Source of the DNA: Chionis minor
Taxonomy: Eukaryota; Chordata; Aves; Charadriiformes; Chionididae
Assembly: GCA_013398295.1 (NCBI GenBank)
Contig: VZSF01001275.1
Coordinates: 45,306 to 109,305, forward strand
Length of the DNA stretch: 64,000 nucleotides
Direction: 5' to 3'
The notes under the pieces: generated by a model
The model's input: only the letters and a program-made list of their open reading frames with translations
Told to the model about the DNA's origin: nothing
The model's database searches: none
Shown: in pieces, positions 26,612 to 38,467 of the stretch
Numbering within the stretch: the stretch's first letter is position 1
Layout of the letters: the number at the start of each line of letters is the position of its first letter
Position numbers and translations under genes: made by a program

Positions 26612-26639
26612 CACATGTGCCAGCTGCCCAGCACATGTG
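26612..26639. repeat. Perfect 9-bp inverted repeat
   Basis: CACATGTGC (26612-26620) and GCACATGTG (26631-26639) are exact reverse complements separated by 10 nt. Each arm also contains the self-complementary CACATGTG. It could be a small hairpin or paired E-box-like (CANNTG) sites. There is no nearby gene to attach a function to. Confidence 0.7.
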
Positions 26640-29600
26640 GAAATGCTCAAATTCACAAGTTAACTTACTGTATAGGGTATATCAGTCGCTAGGACCTTTG
26701 CTAAACACTTTCATCGTACTTCCTCTCATGGTAGACTTGACTGCATTGTGTCTATTTTTCTTTCCTTCTTTATCCCTTAGTATTCTGCACTCTCACATCA
26801 GAAGTGACCTGTGATGCTGTAAGCAACAATCCTAGGGTCAAAGACTACCGAATGTTTGCACTGCATAGTAAATTGGCTCATAGCATTAATATTAGAAATA
26901 ACTGCAACACAAAGGCCAGTATTAATATTCCCACTTCAGGCTAGCAGACGCTGTTCAAGAGTTGCTTGTTTGATCATAGATACAGCTGAGCTGTTGTTTC
27001 AGTAAGGATGATGTATTTAATGCAGAGGGTACTTAGAAGAACACTTCAAGCGCTGAAGTCCCAAAGCTGTCATCTCTCAGGTATGTTTTAGTGTGATGAT
27101 TATGGGAATTACAGTGTGATGAGGAAGTGATGAATACTTAGGAGTCTCTAGTGCTATTTTGATTTTTTAAAAATACTTTTTTATACTTCATATTTATGGA
27201 GGTATTGAATAATCACCACTTATTAGGAGGCATCGCAGGTAGGAGAAAGGACATAATCTGCAATAGAGAATCAGTAAGACAATGAAACTTCTATCTCTTT
27301 GCAGTCTAAATTTCTTACTTGATGGCTTGCAAGACTATGGCAAATGCCCTTAGTCACCTGTGCTCCATAATTCAATTTTCAGTCACTGGGTGGAAAATGG
27401 TCACAAAAAAATTGATAGGTGACAGTTGGATGGTGACCTAACATTTTGGGATTCATTGAAGAGGTGTTTGAATAAAGTCCAGCCATGTGACCGCCTCTTT
27501 GGAAACTGAAATATTTTTCAGTCATAGCTACAATATGTATAAGTTCAAAGGAAGTACCTAAAAGCCATTAGTTAAGCATTAATATTCATACAAAGGGTTG
27601 AGCTTTCTTGGATAAATACTATGTTACCAAAAAGGAATTAAGATGGTAAAGGAACCATGCTAAATTTAATGAGGTAATTTTAATTACTGTCTATCAATGA
27701 TTTCCTCCTGCAAGTACCATTTTGTAATACTGGTGCTATAAATTGTCTGTCAGTCCTTTACTGGGAAGATCATACTTTGCAGATCATAAGATATATCAAA
27801 TGATCAAAATGGGAAGCACAAATAAAGAGAAGAAAATAAATTCATGTAATTCAGTGGTTTCCCTTCATGGCATTCCCTGGAGAAGGCATGGTGGAGAAGA
27901 TAAGAAAAAGAACTCTTTTTCTGCAATCTTAAAATGAATAAGAAAATGGGAAAGGAGGTGGTTATATTTCCAGCTTTTGTTGTTTCCTTCCTCAGCTGGC
28001 ACTTGCATTAGGAGCAGCCACACACCAAACTGAGAGCTTTTTATCTGCTTACCTGAACAGGATGCTGACAGAGGAGAGGTTATAGGATCCACATTTTAAC
28101 CCCTTAACTATTTTAATATGGGAATCTCTCATTTCTGCATTAGGAAAACCTTAAATTGTCATCATTAAAGCTATGCTGCAAATGAAGCAAGTATACAGTT
28201 GCTAGGAAATAGTCAAACTACTGAAAAAGAAGCCTCTTCAACCTGATGTTTTGCTTTAGTTCACTGTAGGGACTTCTAGATGAATGAGAAAACTAATTTG
28301 ACAATACCAAAAGGACCCATCACACAATAATTACTGTGCTTTCAGAAGAAAAGGATAAGAACTAGAGAATTAATATTAGTTTTAGTTTGAGATAGCTTGA
28401 TTTTACAGTACATAACTGATTTCTTTAAAGACTGGCAGAAGGTGAGTCCTTGCATATGGATAGTTTTCACGATGGAGATTAAACTCTGTAAAAGATTTAT
28501 TATGTAAGATTTTAAAATTCCCTCTGTGATGAGGAATTTAATTCCAGTGCAGCTGATAAGCACTTTAAGCAGGAAAAGCTTTCCTTTTCCATTGTAAACC
28601 CTTGCCAAGGTGTAAGGCTTGATGCTGCTGTCTTTGTTAAAGTGAAACTCCTCTGGAGGAGCACACATTGAGACTAAGAGATTTTACATGTGTGAAGACT
28701 TTGCAGTTGCTTCCTGGTTTATCCTGTCATGTAAGACCACTTTTCATGAACTGTGAGCAGAAAGCGACTTCGGTGAAGACTTTAGTGTCAAACGTCCCAC
28801 TTGGTGCATTTTAATCAGTAGTGTGAACTCCAAAGTGTTCACTTTGTTGTTTTGAAGCTCCTTTGTCATTGTCATTATAACAAAAACTGGGGAACTTAGT
28901 ACTGAGTATTTCCGTCTTGGTTTGGGAAGGTACTGCAGTATTAGCTTAACTTGGGTCATGGATACGTGTACTTTCCTGAGTAGGACCAACTAAAGAGCAG
29001 TTCACTAACATCAAGAAGTTTTACCTGCATGAAGGGCTCCCCATTGGTGGCTGGTTTATCTTATATCGTAAACTGCATTTCATGGGTAAAACAAAGCTGA
29101 ATACTGCTTCCTTAGTAGAACGAACGAGCACGAACACTTTATCTTACAGTGATTATTAGCATGAAAAGAACGGAGGGTTCAAGGAAAGCGTTTTTCCTCC
29201 CAGACTTTTATCCTTGTATTTCTTCTGTCTGACAAATGATCATCTCTGCTGAAATCCTGCATGTTGTTGCCATCCAGTCCTTGAACTGCCTTGTGAGGTA
29301 GAGACCTCTCCATGGGAACATCTGTGGTCAAACACCTGCTTATCTCCAGTCCAAGAGATTATTTCTCCCTTTCTTCAGAACCATATTTTCCCTCCAGTCC
29401 CTTTTTTAGCTACACAATCAGTTGGTTCAGCATTTGACATAGCGGGGTGGAAACCTCACATGTAGAGGAAAACAGTGGGAAGAGTCATCATTTCTTTGTT
29501 GTTTTTTTTTTGCGGGGGGCAGGGAGGAAGAGAGGAAGAGTGGGGCTTCTGGCTATGCTTATAATATAAAATGAACAAACCTGTAATCCTATTATGTGAT

Positions 29601-32600
29601 GATAGGAAGTTTTGAAGCCACAGTGCTACCTAAACATACTTTCATTAGCATACTGACATGAAAATAATTTTTAAAAGTGTTCGGAACAAGCCTTTTAAGT
29701 TAAAGAGCTCATTCTGCTTTCTGCTTGGTCAATGTATATTTTAAGCAAGAGAAACTAATGACAAGTTTTTTTGGCCAGATTGTCAAATGCCTGAGACTGT
29801 CTGTGGCATAGTTATAGATAACCATGCTAACTGGGCACCTTGGGTTTATTCATTCCTCACCACCTATCCTGGAGCATTAAGCCAGCTGAGTTTGTACTTA
29901 TCACTATATCCATGAAGGACATCTGGCCTCAATTGCCTCGAATTCATCATGGAAACTTTTGACACTCTACAATACTGCTGAACAGGTACAGGATTATTAA
30001 ACTCTTTATTTTTGAACTCTTTTTGAATGTACATCTCCTTTCCCACAACTAACTTTGTGAAGTATTTCAGGCCATATTAGCAAAACAGAATTAAATTTGT
30101 GCTTTTGTGTAGTATTATTTTCACACCAACCTTTCATCAGGGATATAGCGTGGTTAGTTGAAGGTATTGTTAAATGAATCAATGTTCCTCCAATAAACAC
30201 CTTTATTCAGTCAGCCATCTCTTTGTGCAGAGAGAAAGGAATTAATTTTTCCTTGCAGGACACAAGCAAGCACCATTAAAGCAGAACAAATATAAAGACA
30301 CATTTTAGGCTAACTATACTATTGACTGAGAAGTTTTGTCTTCTGATGGATGCAAATCACATTCACAGATTAAAGTAATTTTCTGTGGCCTAAAGGGAAC
30401 TTTCTGGATTCAGTCATTAAATTTTTGTTTAAGCATTTTCATATGTGGAAAAAACTTGTTTGCTCAGAAAATGTAAATTTTTATCACGGTCATTGAGAAA
30501 CACATCTCATTATATGTCTGGGATTTGTATGTTGGCTGCAGACAAGCAACGTAATGAAATGAAGTTTAAAAATACAGAGATCAGCAGAAATTATTTCACC
30601 ATATAAAATTTACAGAAATCCTCACAGTGAGCTTTTGGGAGCTTTAGATGAACAAAATTTTTGTTTGTATCCTCGTCCTGCCATTGAAAGCATACAGGGA
30701 GATTATTTCTACTCTACTGATGATGAACCAGGCAATCCACCCTCCCAACAGGCAAAGTGTTACAATTTATGAAACCTTGTCAGCTGTTACCCAAATTTGA
30801 GCATTTTACAACCTACCACCTCAACCTGGAATGAATTAGTAGGAAATTGCTGTTTACCAGGTGTTAAAAGTGTTTCAGTTAATAGTTGTATTAATACGCA
30901 GTGGTTTGTGATAGAAGTAATTAGGTTATCTTTTGCCTATCTTTTTCTGTGCTGCCTTCAACTGAAGTGAAATAACTTAGAAATTCTTACAAACTAAACA
31001 CACCACCTTATAAACACTATTTCAAAAATGGTGACTTGTTTCAAAAACACAAATACTTACTGATCAGTTAGAAGAAAAGTAAAAAAAAACACTTGAATTT
31101 TATTTGATTTAGAAAAAAAATCAAATGGGGAACAACTTTCCTTTAATTAAGTGCCCATTATTAACATTAGTTAAAATTAAAATTAGTTAAAAAAATTAAA
31201 AGCTTTGCCAGACACATACCTTGCTTCCAGAAAGGAAAACATTCTCAGTCTTTCTCCAATCTATTTTTTTTTTTAGCCTATTGAATAGCTATTTACAGCT
31301 ATCAAGAGAAAACCTACATTGCGCATATATGATGCATCTCTTGCAGTTGAATACCTTTTAATGTTCTTTTATTCTTCTGAGATCATTTTGCTGGGACTTT
31401 GGAGTATGTAAAAATAGCACTGTTTTAGTAACACCACACATGAAAAAACCCAGTGCCCCAGATCGACACTTTTCCACGCACACGCACTGCTGTATACAGT
31501 CTTATTGATCCAATAAAAGATATTTTCTCTTTAAGTTTTCTCAAGCTACTTCGCAGATTTGCCACAGGCTCCTAAAAGCGTCTGGTCAACTGCGTTTTGC
31601 CCTTTTGCTACGTTCTCTGTGCACTTGTAAACTTATCCATGTGCTCATTTGTGACCGACGCTGTCTTGCGTGAGTTTTCTCTCCTTCTTCCCAGTGACTG
31701 TGCACTTTGGCATTAGCTAAGAAGTCGAGTGTTTTTCCTCTTTTTCTTTTTCTTGAAAATTGCTGATGGGGGAATATCAAATGCTTTGCTACAGTTTTTA
31801 TGCTGGTTTGCGTGTGAAATAACTCCAAAAGTAAGAAAGATATAGAATAAGTATTTGTGAGAGCTGAATCAACCCAAAGTGTCTACAGCAGTCATATAGC
31901 TCATACACTATGAAGATAAAAATGCCTTGTATTTCAAAAGACATTAGGGTAAAAATTGTACTTGAAAGGGCTCCAGACTATACCCATTTCTTTAAAATAT
32001 CAGAATTTTTCTGCCTAATTGGATTAAGATCAACTTTATTAAAAGATGCCTGAATCGGTTAAGTTTTCTGTGATACAAAGTAAGCTAAAAGAAAAACACC
32101 AATGATAATAGTCATGGTTTCTATTAACAGTTCACATCTGTAGTTAACTTGAAACAGATGCTGTTCAATACAAGCCATTGTTTTTAACTTGAATGTGACA
32201 ATATGTTTTGATGTTTTCTCCTTAATTGTAAAATCATGTAATGAAGTCTCCTTAGTATGTGTGTGGTAAATTGCCAAAGCCTCTGTTTTTCCAAAACTTT
32301 CTGGTAAAATTTCTTACGGTGCCTTAGTTAAGATTGTTCGTGACAATCAGATGGTTCCCTTTTCAGACCACAGAAGGTCCATTTGGGAACTCTGGAGAGG
32401 TCTCAGCAGGACTGGAAACACAAACATGCATCTCTTAGGTTTCCCTAAGGCTGGGCAAAAGCTGGCTTTCCTGAGCGTAAGGGCTCCTGGTGGAGCTTGT
32501 CAGGAAAATATCCTGTGAAATATGCCTCCATGATTTCTAATGAGCAGTATGAAGGTATTTGGTGATAATGTATTAGATGACTGGAAATCAAGACAAGGAA

Positions 32601-32917
32601 AATTTTAATGAATTGCAGTGTCTTCTGAACCTGGTGACCGGGCAGGTGTTTTTCAGAGAATGTAGGAGACTGAAATCACAAGTGACTTCATTGCCCGACA
32701 GAAAGTGTGTGTGACTAGGAAAAATACCTGTAGTCGCTTATTAATTTGAGGTCAGTTTGTGGTGGTTTGATGATATGAAAGCTAGAAATGGGAAGGTTTG
32801 GCTTTTTGTGTTTGCCACTATAATTGGCTGGTTGGATGTTTGTTACTGAGCATCAGCAGTGCCTTCCGACAAATGATATGGATTTCTCTATTTGTGTCAA
32901 AATACCTCACCTTTCTG
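26640..32917. other. Unique non-coding sequence, nothing recognised
   Basis: The right half of an 11-kb stretch without recognisable elements. A T-run/G-run pair at about 29500-29523 and short TTAAAATTA duplications at about 31160-31200 are simple sequence. The longest open frame (28342-28668 minus, 108 codons) has no domain that I recognise. Confidence 0.6.
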
Positions 32918-33711
32918 TAGAATCATAGAATCTTAGAGGTTGGATGGGACCTCTGGAGACCATCTAGTCCAACCCTCCTGCCAGAGCAAGTCCAACTACA
33001 ATAGGTTGCACAGGATGGCGTCCAGGCGGGTTTTGAGTATCTCCAAAGTTGAAGACTCCACCACCTCTCTGGGCAGCCCGTTCCAGTGCTCTGCCACCCT
33101 CAAAGTCAAGAAGTTCCTCCTCATGTTCAGATGGAACTTCCTATATTCAAGTTTGTGCCCATTGCTTCTTGTCCTATCACTGGGCACCACTGAAAAAATA
33201 TTGGCCCCCTCCTCCCGGCACCCTCCCTTTAGGTATTTGTAAGCATTGATGAGATCCCCCCTCAGTCTTCTCTACTTTTCCTCCAGACTAAAAAAGACCC
33301 AAGTCCCTCAGACTTTCCTCATAAGAAAGACATTCCAGCCTCTTTAATCTTCTTCATGGCCCTTCACTGTACCCTCTCCAGCAGTTCCCTGACCTTGAAC
33401 CGGGGAGCCCAGCACTGGACACAGTACTCCAGATGCGACCTCACCAGGGCAGAGTGGTCAGTCCCTTCTTCCACATACCGTAAGCTTCCTTCTTCCACTG
33501 GAGCTTTTTCAGCAGCTCCCTGCTCAACCATGCTGGTCTTCTGCTTCCCCTGCCTGATTTCTTGCTCTTAGGGATGCACCAGTCCTGAGCTTGGAGGAAT
33601 ACTTGAAAATCAACCATCTCTCTTGAGCCCCCCTACCCTCCAGAGCCCTAACCCATGGGATTTCTCCAAGCAGTTTCTTGAAGGGATCAAAGTTAGCCCT
33701 CCTGAAGTCCA
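32918..33711 (-). mobile_element. CR1 LINE with internal deletion: 3' end joined to ORF2 pre-RT region
   Basis: Minus-strand CR1. The left part (32918-33457) starts with the tail (TAGAATCATAGAATCTTAGAG) and continues through the 3' UTR and the C-terminal ORF2 region. Frame 32996-33190 reads [36 protein letters not shown]. At about 33457 the sequence jumps to a different part of ORF2, the linker between the endonuclease and reverse transcriptase domains. Frame 33524-33712 reads DFRRANFDPFKKLLGEIPWV.ALEGRGAQERWLIFK. Both parts are in the same orientation and in normal 5'-3' order, but the reverse transcriptase core between them (over 1 kb in the full element) is absent. This fits one insertion with an internal deletion better than two insertions. 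The left half belongs to the same subfamily as the copy at 54954. Confidence 0.85.
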
Positions 33712-34051
33712 AAAGACTTCAAAAAGAAGCAGTCTGTAGGAATACATGTGCCATATGGCCAACGTGAGAGTAACACAGTAGTTAAAAAATCTCAGCCGTC
33801 ATTGGGATGTTTAACATTCACTTCTGCTTGCATTGTGGGTCACTGTTTTACACTGGATCATATAATTGCTTTTTTTCTGACTTCAGACTAAACTTTTCAA
33901 GAGGCAAAGTATAGATTTTGGGCTTGAGTGTTTAGGATCAGATTTTTTTTAATGGGATTAAACACCTCAGTCACTGTGAAAATCTGTCCCTTTGTTGTTT
34001 TCTGCCAAAATCTTAGAAATTCTTGTGACATGTGCTTACCTATTGTAACTT
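33712..34051. other. Unique sequence between two CR1 fragments
   Basis: About 340 bp separating the internally deleted CR1 from an older CR1-like fragment. No element or gene recognised. Confidence 0.55.
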
Positions 34052-35005
34052 ACCATAAGCACAGGAATACTTTGCCAGCCCAAAGGTCTGTCTAGCTCAG
34101 TATCTTCAAACAGGTCTGGATGAACATGTATGCATATTTTCTCAGCCTTTGACTATTTCCAGCTCAGGAAGCTTTCTAAACTGGAAGTGGTTTTGTATTT
34201 CTTAACCCTCAGTAGGTTGCTTTTTCATGTCCTTGTCTGTTCTCCTCTTCAACTTATGTAAACTACTAGAAGCCACAAAATCACTGGAGGACTACTACTC
34301 TGTATGAAGAACATGTATTTTTAAAATTTTTAATTTTTTAAAAATTTTTCATTTTCGGCATAGTTTACACTAGCTCCTTTGGAGACTTCTGGTTCTTGTA
34401 TTCAAGAAGATAATGAAGCTCAGTTCCTACCTTCTTCATGCCACTCATGGTTCTATAAGCTCTGATCATATTCCCCCTAAATCATCTTGACTGTAGACAA
34501 AGGTTCCTGGTCCTCTCAGCTATTCCTTGTATGATCCACAGTTTTGATCATAATTTTTGGCCTTCTCTGAACCTCTCTATTTTACCTACAGCCATAGTGG
34601 GACAAGGGAACAAGGACTGCGCTCAGTATCTAGGGTTTGGGCAGATGAGGGAACTTCTACAGCAGCATAATGATATTCTCTGCTTTGATTTCTCTCTCCT
34701 AAATCTCTGTTGGCTTTTGACTGCTAATGACACCTGATCTGATGCTTTCATGAGCAACCTATGATAACCGTAAGTGCCTCATCTTTCATTGTAGTCTTTA
34801 TTTCTTTTTAGATAGGCATCGCTTCATATTGCCTCCACAGAATTTCAGTTACTATTTGTTGCTTATTGAGTCAGGTGTTTTTTTCCCAATTATCTACAGC
34901 CTACCTTTGTCCTCAATCATCATGAATAATTTAGTAAACTCGATGAACTTTCTCCTGATAAATGTATTACTTAACTACTTCTGGATCACCTTAATGCTAG
35001 GGCTT
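34052..35005 (-). mobile_element. Ancient CR1/L3-like LINE fragment
   Basis: A long, strongly diverged minus-strand fragment whose order of phrases follows an amniote CR1/L3-type consensus well known from turtle genomes. On the plus strand these are 'cataagcacagg' (34054) leading to 'caaaggtctgtctagctcagtat' (34081-34103); 'ctagctcctttggagacttctggttct' (34370); 'ccactcatggttctataagctctgatcatattcccccta' (34441-34480); 'ttggccttctctgaacctct' (34557-34577); 'atgataac' and 'atctttcattgtag' (34760-34796); 'atgaataatttagtaaactc' (34921-34940). Order and spacing are broadly kept over about 950 bp, but no useful reading frame survives. The match is from memory of the family, not a search. The right limit is uncertain by about 100 bp. 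Confidence 0.68.
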
Positions 35006-35894
35006 TTCTTTCTCATGCTTTTTGCAGTCCATGTTGTTTCTTCTGAATTCTGCATGAAAGAGTTAGGCTTGAGGTGCTCAAGCAGTTGCAAAAAAGGTTA
35101 ATACTGTTAATGAACTCTTGAATATTTGGGAATATCATCTGTTCTGTAAATTTACAATTCCTGACTCTTATTTCCTTCAGGTCAGCTTTAACTGCAGCCA
35201 CTATACACTAGTATTACAGATCCTTGGGAAAGGTTGCTAGGAGGAATTCCTTGTATGGTTTTTGTTTTATCTTGAATAGCTACTTTTACTGTTTTCAGTA
35301 TCACCATTAAGACTTGAGTGCATATTTATATAAGGGTCTCTATTATTCCACTCACAGAGCTATATGTTCTTTTTTTCAAATTCACCTGATTTTTATTCAC
35401 AAACATGCTAATGACATCTCAGCATCAGCTTTCTCAAAGCACCACATGAAAACATCTAGATTATTGCTACATAAGTTATTGCTCAAATGACTCTTCCACT
35501 GAATTAATGCTGAGTTCCTGCCTGGGTGAGAACTGGGAACAGCTGAATGTGGCCCCATAGTACTGTTTTTTCCAATGGAGCAATTCCATTAGAGTTGAGA
35601 ACAAGGACCTAAAAAGCTAGGAAGGATGGCTTTCTGCCAGCGAGTGGGCAGGAGGTACTGAAGAGGAGCTTGGATCTGTTGGTGGGGCTGCTGAGGATGT
35701 GAGAGGAGCTGGGAGCAGGTGCAGCAGGCAAGTGGGACAGAGAGAGCCTGCCCTGGGGTCATGCTGAGCTGAGAGCAGCAGTGTTTAGAGGGAGCCTTTG
35801 AAAGTGTTTCTGTTAAGAACTGGGCAGCCTGAATACTCTCTGCTCTTGTTTAAAGTAAGATTATTTTCCCATCCCATGAACCAGCTTTATCACA
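35006..35894. other. Unique non-coding sequence, nothing recognised
   Basis: No gene or transposon supported. A G-rich, purine-biased patch lies at about 35640-35790. Confidence 0.55.
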
Positions 35895-35965
35895 GCAGTC
35901 TTTAACCCTTCGTAGTAGGTTATACAACACATGCACCCATTTTACAAAGGAACAGATGAGGCTTT
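35895..35965 (-). mobile_element. Possible MIR-like SINE remnant
   Basis: On the plus strand 'tttaacccttcgtagtaggtta', then 'cccattttacaaaggaacagatgaggct' (about 35938-35962). This resembles the reverse complement of the MIR 3' region, whose typical form is 'cccattttacagatgaggaaactgaggc' after 'aaccct..gaggtaggta'. The match is short and decayed. Chance similarity is possible. Confidence 0.35.
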
Positions 35966-36439
35966 CCCTGACTAGCAGCCGTGTAAACCCACCACAGTCT
36001 GGAGGTCAAATGGGGGCCGTTCCTCCCCCGGATGCCATCATTGCTGGCAGAGATTTGGTGGAGCAGCAGAATGATGCTTGTATTCCCCCACACGCTTGCA
36101 GTTATACCCCCAACAACTGCCCAGTCTGTGGGTACAAGCAACAGAGGCCACTGCCCTGTCTCAGAGCTGTGTTGCCTTTGGACTAACCAGCCAAATGCAT
36201 TCAAGTCTGAATTCACTTCTAGATTGGATTCTGGCTGTGGGACCTGTCCCCTCCATCCCTGCCATGCCTGCAGGGCTTGGACTGAAGGGGGACCTGCCAG
36301 GGACCTCCGTACCGGCAGTGGTGGTGGGACAGGGCTTCACAGCCCCAGCTGCATGGAAAAGAGTGGGCCATTGTGTCGTCACAGTGAGTGGGGTTATTTA
36401 ACCTTCTGCATTGCAGCCCTGGGATGCAGAAAGTCTTAG
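35966..36439. other. GC-richer block with many overlapping open frames
   Basis: About 470 bp with few stop codons. Frames of 73 to 135 codons overlap in all three plus frames and on the minus strand (for example 36032-36439 plus, 36078-36401 plus, 36219-36512 minus). None has a recognisable domain, and translations are rich in Cys, Pro, Ser and Gly, as expected from composition. I do not call a gene. An exon cannot be excluded from sequence alone. Confidence 0.5.
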
Positions 36440-36515
36440 TTTTAATTTCATCTGTGCCATTGATTTGACAGATGACCCCAGAGCAGGCGTTTAATCTCAG
36501 CTGTCTTCCCACTTA
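36440..36515 (+). mobile_element. Possible MIR-like SINE remnant
   Basis: 'tctgtgccattgatttgacagatgaccccagagcaggcgtttaatctc' (about 36449-36497) resembles the MIR core, typically 'tctgccactgatttgctgtgtgaccttgggcaagtcatttaatctct'. The spacing is right, but several mismatches and a short span keep confidence low. Confidence 0.4.
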
Positions 36516-38302
36516 CCACAAACCTATACTAGGCCTTCTTCTAAAAGTGAATTCTAGAAGGCCTTCTATTTAGTGAATTGTCATATTAATATTTGAAAAG
36601 CATTCTGAAGATGGGAAGTGGACCCTCCAAGTGCCAAGCTTCTGCTGTTCTTGGCCTCTCTCCATACCACAGTGTTTGCTGCTCTGATATTTCTCTGCAA
36701 TACCAAGGTACTCCCCTATACAACACAGGTGGGGTTTTGGGTTTCTGTTCCTGAATTTGCCATTGATATCTTGTGCTCATGTGATTTAAGTGCTCTGTGC
36801 TTTATTTTGTCAATGTGTACAGTGGTTATAAAAACATCTAGCCAGCTAACAGGAATTGTGAAATGGAGGGACCTGATAAACATTGCTGCATGTTTTTATG
36901 GGCTCATGTGAAAGGCAGAAAAAACATGCCAAATAATCAAAATGTTACTGCTGTTATTGTTTAGTTTGATATTTACTGTTTAGCGTGATGGAAAAAATAT
37001 CACAATACGATAGAGGACAGCTCTAGCAAAGGAAAGCCTTCCTCGGTCAGTTTGGGCTCACATACCAGATACTTAGCATATAGCGTACTTGATGTGTCTG
37101 GCAGAAGAAAAAAGAGAAACAGAGGGAAAATGTGGATGCTGCAATTCTGTTTTCACCAGGCACTGGCCAATAAATTATGTCTAGACTTTGTCCCTCGACC
37201 ACTATACAGAAGGTCTGGACTGAACTACCTATAATAAATTAATTGTGGTGAGAAAAAAATCGCAGTGGGAAAAGAAGCAGGGTCTTCATTTCAGCTTCCC
37301 ATGTAACTTCTTTGCCAATAAACAGCTTTACTGTGGTAGCTCAGCCAACAGGCACTTTTTTGAAAACTTGTATCGAAGCCCAGACTTTCTTACAATATCA
37401 CAGTTCACTGACTTGCCAAATAGTTTCTGGGTAGATAGCACATCTGTATCTGGATCCATCCCAGTATTTTCTTATACAGCTACACTCCATCTGAAGTATT
37501 TTACATAAAACCCTCTGTAACCTCTTCTTGTTTCAAACTTTGAAATCAAAAGAATGGTGAAATATTTAATTATCTGGGTGTCCTGCCCGGGCTTTTTCGT
37601 TACTTACCTATAGTTCTCTGTGTGCAAGCTGAAAAAAAAAAAAGGAAGATATTTTCTGAAAACAGGACTGCATCTGGGGGGTCTGTTTTGAGAAAGGTCA
37701 GCCCCAGCTTTCTTTTAAGGTGCTGTAATCCCATGTCTCGTGCTGAGGGGAGATGAAGGGTGTGACACAACTCAGCTGAGCTGCGAGTGGCCTGGGCAGG
37801 AGCCAGCTCCCATCCAGCCCGTGCATGGCATGAAAACTGATAAATAAAAGGGCCCACAATTTTTAGAGTCTGGCAATTTGCACCTGCCAAATATATACCC
37901 ACATTTTTGTGGCTACAAAATGAGTTATTTATGTGGACCTCAGCACGTGCCACTTCTGCTCTCTGATTTATATCCCCACTGAGGTAGTCAGAGATGCAAA
38001 CACGCTCAGGTTTCGTCAATGAAGTGCAGACGGAGATTTTCTGACTAGAACTTGCTCTTTTGCAAATGCATCCCACTGCACAGCTTTATTTCAGTAAGAC
38101 GAGAGAGTGTGGGTCAGAAGCAGGAGAAAATAAAATAATGTAACAGCTACTTTATAACCCACTTGGCGTTTATGTGACTCTGCTTTTACAATGTAATTGT
38201 ATTCACTCTTATCTTAAATACAGTGTTCCTACACCCACAGGCCTGACCCACCACTGCAGCAGGCAGAATGGTGAAGCAGGTTGCCATCCTGTCTCAGGAT
38301 TT
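36516..38302. other. Unique non-coding sequence, nothing recognised
   Basis: A 158-codon minus-strand frame (37600-38076) and frames up to 97 codons exist, but none shows a domain, a signal peptide with plausible mature sequence, or convincing splice context. An A12 run occurs at about 37632-37643. Confidence 0.55.
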
Positions 38303-38467
38303 TCATAGAATCATAAAATGGCTTAGGTTGGAAGGGACCTTAAAGATCATCTAGTTCCAACCCCCCTGCCATGGGCAGGGACACCTCCCACTAGAGCAGG
38401 TTGCTCAAACCCCCCTCCAGCCTGGCCTTGAACACTTCCAGGGATGGGCCATCCACAACTTCCCTGG
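38303..38467 (-). mobile_element. CR1 LINE 3' tail fragment
   Basis: Plus-strand text TCATAGAATCATAAAATGG, then 'taggttggaagggaccttaaagatcatctagttccaac', then 'ccctgccatgggcagggacacctcccactagagcaggttgctcaaa' and 'cctggccttgaacacttccagggatggg'. This is the reverse complement of a CR1 3' UTR plus the last few codons' worth of ORF2. The element is on the minus strand and is 5'-truncated at about 38467. Its wording differs from the copies at 32918 and 54954, so it belongs to another CR1 subfamily. Confidence 0.88.

Noticed and set aside
36032..36439. 135-codon plus-strand frame as an exon
   Set aside because: All frames in this block are unusually open, so composition explains it. No family resemblance.
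37600..38076. 158-codon minus-strand open frame
   Set aside because: No recognisable domain and no splice or promoter context. Within chance length for the window.
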